Source: Welwitschia mirabilis
Lineage: Eukaryota > Gnetophyta > Gnetopsida > Welwitschiales
Direction of reading: 5' to 3'
Length of the DNA stretch: 20,952 nucleotides
Assembly: GCA_051453625.1 (NCBI GenBank)
Contig: JBOZIK010000001.1
Span: 208,720,618 to 208,741,569 of the forward strand
The notes beneath the pieces were generated by a model that was not told the origin of the DNA, made no database searches, and worked only from the letters and a program-made list of their open reading frames with translations. Both the position numbers and the translations under genes were made by a program. Positions within the stretch are counted from its first letter, which is position 1. Every line of letters starts with the position of its first letter. Shown here in pieces: positions 16,617-20,952 of this stretch.

Positions 16617-18169
16617 ACATGGTATATGCAAAGTTTGTAATTTCAGTAATACACTACAAAGGACAGGCCTAGTTGCAAATCCTACACCAAAAACCAAAGA
16701 GTCAGTGGAGAAGGATCAACTCAAATGTGGCCATGGTGGCTAGCCAAGACATGCAGAGAAAAATTGCTGGAAATTACATGGATGACCAGCAAGGGGAAGA
16801 AGGGGAAAGCACATGGGACCTCCTTGACCACAGGCCCATTTTTCAGAGACTGTTGAATCTTCTTCAAGTGCCAATTCAAATTCACTTCATCTTTCCAAGG
16901 AAGAGGTACAAATTCTAAAGCAGCTTATGTCTAGGTTAGATCCTTCTAGATTCTTTTCATGCCTTGTTCAAATTTTCTCCACTCAGGTATATCAGAAAAT
17001 GCTTTCCTTGCTTCTTCTTCCAGTGATTTTGATCTTTGTGTTATTAACTCTGAAGCTTCTGAACATATAAATAGTGCTTCAAATCTTTTTTCTTCTTATG
17101 TTCCTTCTTTAGTAAAAGATAAATTCTGTATAGCTGATGGTTCTTCAATTTTTTGAAAAGGTTCCATTCAGTGCATCCCATATTTAAAGCTTTCATGTGT
17201 TCTACGTGTTCTAGCTTTTCCCAAAATCTTTTATTTATTAGTGCAATAACCAAGGAACTAAATTGTTGTGTGACTTTCTCTCCCACCTTCTGTATTTTTC
17301 AGGAACTAGGGAGATGGAGAATGATTGGCTGTGGGGGATTGTGTGATGGCCTATACTTATTGCAACAGGGTAGTGTGCAATTGCCTTCGAGTTTTGCTGG
17401 CCATGTTTTGCAGTCAAGTCCCTCTATGGAGGCTAATCAATAGATTCTTCAAGAACATTAGCAACTAGGATGTCCATCCTTTTATGTTTTGGAGAAAATG
17501 TTTCCTATGTATTTAGGAATTGTGATTTAGCTAGACCTTTTTGTGATGCTTGTGAGTTTGCAAAACATACTTGTGCTTCTTATTCAAGCAGCAATAATAG
17601 AGGATCAAAACCTTTTTTGGTTGTTCATTCTGATGTGTGGGGACCAAACACAATTGCTCCTTTATCTGGTCATCATTCATTTGTTACTTTATTGATTGTT
17701 TCAATCGGGGCACTTGGGTATTTCTTATGCATACCAAAAATGAAGTTCACACTTGTTTTAAGAAATTCCATAAAATGGTAGCTACTTAGTTCGATGCTAA
17801 ATTAGAGTTCTAAGATTAGACAAGGGAATGGAGTACACTAATAGTGCATTATGGAATTATCTTGCAGAACATGGTATTATTCACAAGACAAGTTGTGTGG
17901 ATACACCTGCATCAAATGGTGTAGTAGAGTGCAAAAACCTTTATCTTTTGCAAGGAGCTTGCTCCCTTATGTTTTCAATGATTGTTCCTAAAATTTTTTG
18001 GCAGATGCAATCCTTACTATAGCACATCTTATCAATGGTATGTTGCTTAAAACATTGGATTTCAAAACTCTTTTGGAATGTTTGCAAGGCACAAATTCTT
18101 TTGTTGATCCCCCGAAGGTTTTTAGATGTGTGTGTTTTGTTAATGCTCACCATCACAACATCAACAAAC
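16617..18169 (+). pseudogene. Copia family X copy 2: gag remnant, protease and integrase relics
   Basis: Right after the LTR only TGGTAT of the primer site is left; about 26 bases present in copy 1 are missing. Gag is reduced to its end, as in copy 1: VANPTPKTKESVEKDQLKC, then a damaged zinc knuckle (GHGG, then a stop). The protease region at 16985-17130 reads ISENAFLASSS and INSEASEH, so the DSG active site is lost. The integrase follows: RNCDLARPFCDACEFAKHT (about 17513-17570), VVHSDVWGP (first aspartate), a frame change near 17692, then MEYTNSALWNYLAEHG (from 17828) and NGVVECKN with the third catalytic residue, and HLINGMLLKTLDFKTLLECL. It ends sharply at 18169 in HHNINK, where LTR-like sequence starts. 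The parts needed for copying are all damaged. Confidence 0.85.
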
Positions 18170-18369
18170 TGTTAGGATCATAGAAGCACCCTAGAGGGGG
18201 GATGAATAGGGTAATTTTAATTTTATTGCAAAATATGAATATAAATCTAAATCTTCACAATTAAAATGATATACAGTATCAATCAAGAGAATAACTATGA
18301 ACAATGCACAATAAACAAAGAGCAATGCACCAGATTTATAGTGGTTCGGCAATCCTTGCCTACTCCACT
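18170..18369 (-). mobile_element. Left end of a SIRE-like LTR (copy C), cut by a gap
   Basis: The plus strand reads TGTTAGGATCATAGAAGC, then GAGGGGGGATGAATAGGG and, further on, TTTATAGTGGTTCGGC. LTR copy A starts in the same way (TGTTAGGATCG, GAGGGGGAGAGGG, TTTATAGTGATTCGGC). So a minus-strand LTR of the same or a sister family sits inside the integrase of family X copy 2. The remainder is hidden by N's, and the sequence after the gap does not resume the LTR. Confidence 0.7.
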
Positions 18370-18469
18370 NNNNNNNNNNNNNNNNNNNNNNNNNNNNNNN
18401 NNNNNNNNNNNNNNNNNNNNNNNNNNNNNNNNNNNNNNNNNNNNNNNNNNNNNNNNNNNNNNNNNNNNN
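18370..18469. other. Assembly gap, 100 N
   Basis: Placeholder gap inside the LTR copy C. The rest of that insertion should lie here. Confidence 0.9.
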
Positions 18470-18743
18470 GAGAGTTTGTTGGTCAAAAGTCCCAATGGGA
18501 AATTAGTTATATGTGATCCATAAATTGTGGATCTTGATGAGAAAAAATATGTAAGCACTTCCAAGTTAAGATGGCCTATTATAGGAGCAACATCATGTAT
18601 AAATACAATGATTAAGAGGCTAATGAAAAACTTGCCTAGCCGCTGTCCCCGGCATGGCTAGGGGCTGGGGCCTCCACGTTTGAAGAATTAGTATTTCTTT
18701 TAATTTCATATTACATGATGTTTCAGCAGTTTTAGAATCTTCA
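18470..18743. other. Unassigned sequence between the gap and copia copy 3
   Basis: It matches neither LTR copy A nor family X, and I see no gene. It contains a GC-rich patch at about 18634-18680 in otherwise AT-rich DNA. Confidence 0.4.
18635..18662. repeat. GC-rich inverted repeat
   Basis: CCTAGCC (18635-18641) pairs exactly with GGCTAGG (18656-18662) around a 14-base loop. The GC-rich patch extends to about 18680 (GGGGCTGGGGCC). No run of T's follows on the plus strand, so it does not look like a terminator. Role unknown. Confidence 0.55.
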
Positions 18744-20287
18744 GTAGTCAAGTCTCTTTGTGGAAGCTTGTCAATAGATTCTTTAAGAACATCAGCAACT
18801 AGAACATCCATCCTTTTATGTTTTGGGAAAAAAAATGTTTCCTAATGTATTTAGGAAATGTGATTTAGCTAAACTTTTTCATGATGCTTGTGATTTTGCA
18901 AAACATACTCATGCTTCTTATTCAAGTAGCAATAATAAAAGTTTCAAACCTTTTTTGGTTGTTCATTCTGATGTGTGGGGACCAAATAGAATTCTTTTTT
19001 AGCTGGTTATCGTTGGTTTGTTACTTTTGTTGATTGTTTAAGTCATGCCACTTGGGTATTTCTTATGCACACCAAAAATGAGGTTTAGACTTGTGTTGAG
19101 AAGTTCCATAAAATGGTAGCTACTTAGTTTGTTGCTACAATCAAAGTTCTGAGAACAGAGAAGGGAATGGAGTACACTGATAATACATTACAAAATTATC
19201 TCATAGCACGTGGTTTTACTCACCAGATAAGTTGTGTGAATACACTTGCGCAAAATGATGTAGTGGAGCACAAAAACCATCATCTTTTGAAAGTAGCTCC
19301 CTCCCTTATGTTTTCAGTGAATGCTTCTAGAAGTTTTTTGGGAGATGCAGTCCTCACTGCAACATATCTTATCCACCATATGCTGCTTGAAACATTAGAT
19401 TTCAAAGCTCTTATGGAATGTTTGCAAGGCACAATTTCTTTTATTGTTCCCCCAAAGGTTTCTGGATGTGGGTGTTTTGTTCATGCTTACCTTCGCAACA
19501 TCAGCAAAGTAGGTCCTCGAGCCTTAAAATGTGTCTTCCTTGGATACTCAGCTACCCAAAAGGGTTACAAGTGCTATCACCCACCTACTTGAAAAGTGTT
19601 TGTTAGTATGGATGTTACCTTTAGAGACTAAGAGCCCTATGTTTCGAAGTCATCTCTTCAGGGGGAGAGTACAAGCAATATGGAAGAGCTAACTACATCT
19701 GAGTCTTGTTCTTCATGGATTTCTATGCTAGATAGAGGTCAAGGGGAAAAGTGATCATATCAGGGAAAAGGAAAGGAACATGAGGAGGCAGAAGATAAGG
19801 AAAAAGAGAACCAAGAGGATAAGAAGGAAGAAGCTGGAAGGGATGGTAACCAACAGGATAAGAAGGAAGAAGCTAGAGGAAATGGTAACCTAAAAGTTTA
19901 CACTAGAAGGAAGCAGTTAGTTAGGGCCATTCCACAGACCTCTTTTGGTTAAGAGTTACCCACAACACTACTTCCTCAATAGTCTCTTACATCAGAATCT
20001 CCTATATGAGGGATAGTCCTCCTACCATGAATGCTTCTACTACTATCACTAATAATCTTAATCTTCCTATTGCTCTTAGAAAATGGGCTACAGCTTGTAC
20101 TCAACACTCCATATCCCACTTTGTTTCATTTGATTCCCTTAATCCATTCTATAAAGCTTTTGTTTCTTCTTTGTCTTCTGTTTTGTCCCCTCAAAATTGG
20201 AAGGAAGCGTTTGTTGATCCTAAGTGGAAGGAAGCCAAGGTAGAAGAGATGAAATCCTTAACCAAGGACAATATTTAGGAGCTTACT
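18744..20287 (+). pseudogene. Copia family X copy 3: integrase to RT start
   Basis: It begins partway into the protease-integrase linker (TAGTCAAGTC, equal to copy 2 at about 17411) and runs to the start of RT. The first 420 bases are full of stops but keep RWFVTFVDCLSHATWVFLMH. The open frame 19167-19592 gives the second half of integrase: MEYTDNTLQNYL, NDVVEHKN (the third catalytic residue, E), HHMLLETLDFKALMECLQG, GPRALKCVFLGYSATQKGYK. A linker rich in E, K and D follows and includes a 39-bp tandem repeat. From 20012 the frame reads toward RT: ALRKWATACTQHSISHF, FVSFDSLNPFYKAF, WKEAKVEEMKSL. It stops at 20276, and similarity to the family ends near 20287. The copy has at least six internal stops, so it makes no functional product. 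Confidence 0.87.
19812..19889 (+). repeat. 39-bp tandem repeat, two units
   Basis: Units at 19812-19850 and 19851-19889 encode QEDKKEEAGRDGN and QQDKKEEARGNGN, 13 residues each, so the frame is kept. It lies in the flexible linker between integrase and RT, where such changes are tolerated. Confidence 0.85.
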
Positions 20288-20362
20288 GTAGAGATAATAA
20301 GTTTCAATGATGAATGAAGAAACTGGTTCAACACCTTGTTACCTGCAGAAATTCAGAAGTTG
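20288..20362. other. Unassigned 75 bp between copy 3 and a gap
   Basis: Similarity to family X is lost after GAGCTTACTG, although copy 4 continues there with GAGCTTACTACCC. The sequence is not recognised. Confidence 0.5.
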
Positions 20363-20462
20363 NNNNNNNNNNNNNNNNNNNNNNNNNNNNNNNNNNNNNN
20401 NNNNNNNNNNNNNNNNNNNNNNNNNNNNNNNNNNNNNNNNNNNNNNNNNNNNNNNNNNNNNN
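20363..20462. other. Assembly gap, 100 N
   Basis: Placeholder gap. The sequence after it repeats what lies about 340 bases before it (from 20121), so it joins two copies of the same family. Confidence 0.9.
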
Positions 20463-20952
20463 TTTGTTTCATATGATTCCCTTAATCCATTCTATAAAGC
20501 TTTCATTTCTTCTTTGTCTTCTATTTCTGTTCCCCAGGATTGGAAGGAAGCATTTGCTGATCCTAAGTAGAAGAAAGCCATGGTTGAAGAGATGAAAGCC
20601 CTAATCAAGAACGATACTTGGGAGCTTACTACCCTTCCTCATGGAAAGACACCTGTCGGCTGTAAATGGATCTTCATGATGAAACACAAGGCAAATAGTA
20701 CCATTGAGANNNNNNNNNNGGTTGGTAGCAAAAGGGTTCACTCAAACTTATGGAGTTGATTATCAAGAGACTTTTGCTCCTGTGGCTAAACTAAACTCCA
20801 ACCGAGTCCTTTTGTCATGTGCTGCTAACTTAGGCTGCGACTTACAACAACTGGATGTGAAGAGTGCTTTTGTTCATGGAGACTTAAAGGAGGAAGTGTA
20901 TATGGAAGTGCCTCCAGGAATTTCTAGTCAAAAGACAGAAGGCAAAGTCTGC
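20463..20952 (+). pseudogene. Copia family X copy 4: RT N-terminal part, runs off right edge
   Basis: The frame reads FVSYDSLNPFYKAF, WKEAFADPK, a TAG stop in place of a tryptophan codon at about 20568-20570, then MVEEMKALIKNDTWELTTLP, VGCKWIFMMKHKANSTIE, a 10-N gap, then LVAKGFTQTYGVDYQETFAP, LQQLDVKSAFVHGDL (motif A, with the first catalytic aspartate) and EEVYMEVPPG. This is the start of the copia reverse transcriptase, which copies element RNA into DNA in the particle. Apart from the TAG and the gap it is open to the window edge, the best-kept of the four copies. Frame across the 10-N gap does not match, so the true gap is probably about 12 bases. Whether RT is complete cannot be seen. 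Confidence 0.9.
20710..20719. other. Assembly gap, 10 N
   Basis: Ten N's inside the RT frame. The reading frames on the two sides agree only if the gap is two bases longer (or differs by a multiple of three from that), so the length is an estimate. Confidence 0.85.

Overview
The window looks like plant nuclear DNA: AT-rich, with almost no long open frames, runs of N left by scaffolding, and a dense layer of decayed retroelements. I see no bacterial, phage or CRISPR signature. The only piece of ordinary cellular gene I can recognise is one intact 25-codon exon (9972-10046, + strand) that reads as ARPC4, the 20-kDa subunit of the Arp2/3 actin-nucleating complex, with good splice sites on both sides. 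No other ARPC4 exon is visible, so most of the window may be two very long introns (at least 9.3 kb of readable sequence upstream, minus gaps, and about 10.9 kb downstream). Long transposon-filled introns, old decayed elements and two local residue choices in a plastid atpA fragment hint at a gymnosperm. That is inference from memory, not proof.

Layout. 1-852: the 5' end of a minus-strand Ty1-copia element (LTR, primer-binding site, start of gag), running off the left edge. 1459-2312: a plus-strand LINE (L1-type) reverse-transcriptase relic. 3678-7615: a minus-strand Ty1-copia element that looks SIRE-like, with 3' LTR, polypurine tract, a long 3' spacer, RNase H and RT C-terminus, then an assembly gap and the 5' LTR. 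Its LTRs carry a cluster of the palindrome GGACGTCC upstream of a TATA-like site. 8196-8615: a broken plastid atpA fragment, then a 708-N gap. 9324-11473: probable ARPC4 intron sequence around the exon.

11474-13000, 16340-18169, 18744-20287 and 20463-20952 are four plus-strand pieces of one further Ty1-copia family. It has a 277-278 bp LTR opening with three 25-bp direct repeats. The first two pieces share the same loss of most of gag, although their flanks differ. Smaller LTR-like pieces lie at 13112-13437, 15654-15856 (minus) and 18170-18369 (minus), and a diverged repeat pair at 14392-14522 and 16045-16235.

How the parts work together: the retroelement pieces are parasitic and mostly dead, and the ARPC4 exon is the one part likely to matter to the host. 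The most unusual signals are the bZIP-type palindrome cluster in the LTRs, the related motif in other repeats here, the shared gag-less structure of two independent insertions, and the isolated ARPC4 exon. Several retroelement pieces stop or restart at N gaps, so part of the mosaic may be an assembly effect.
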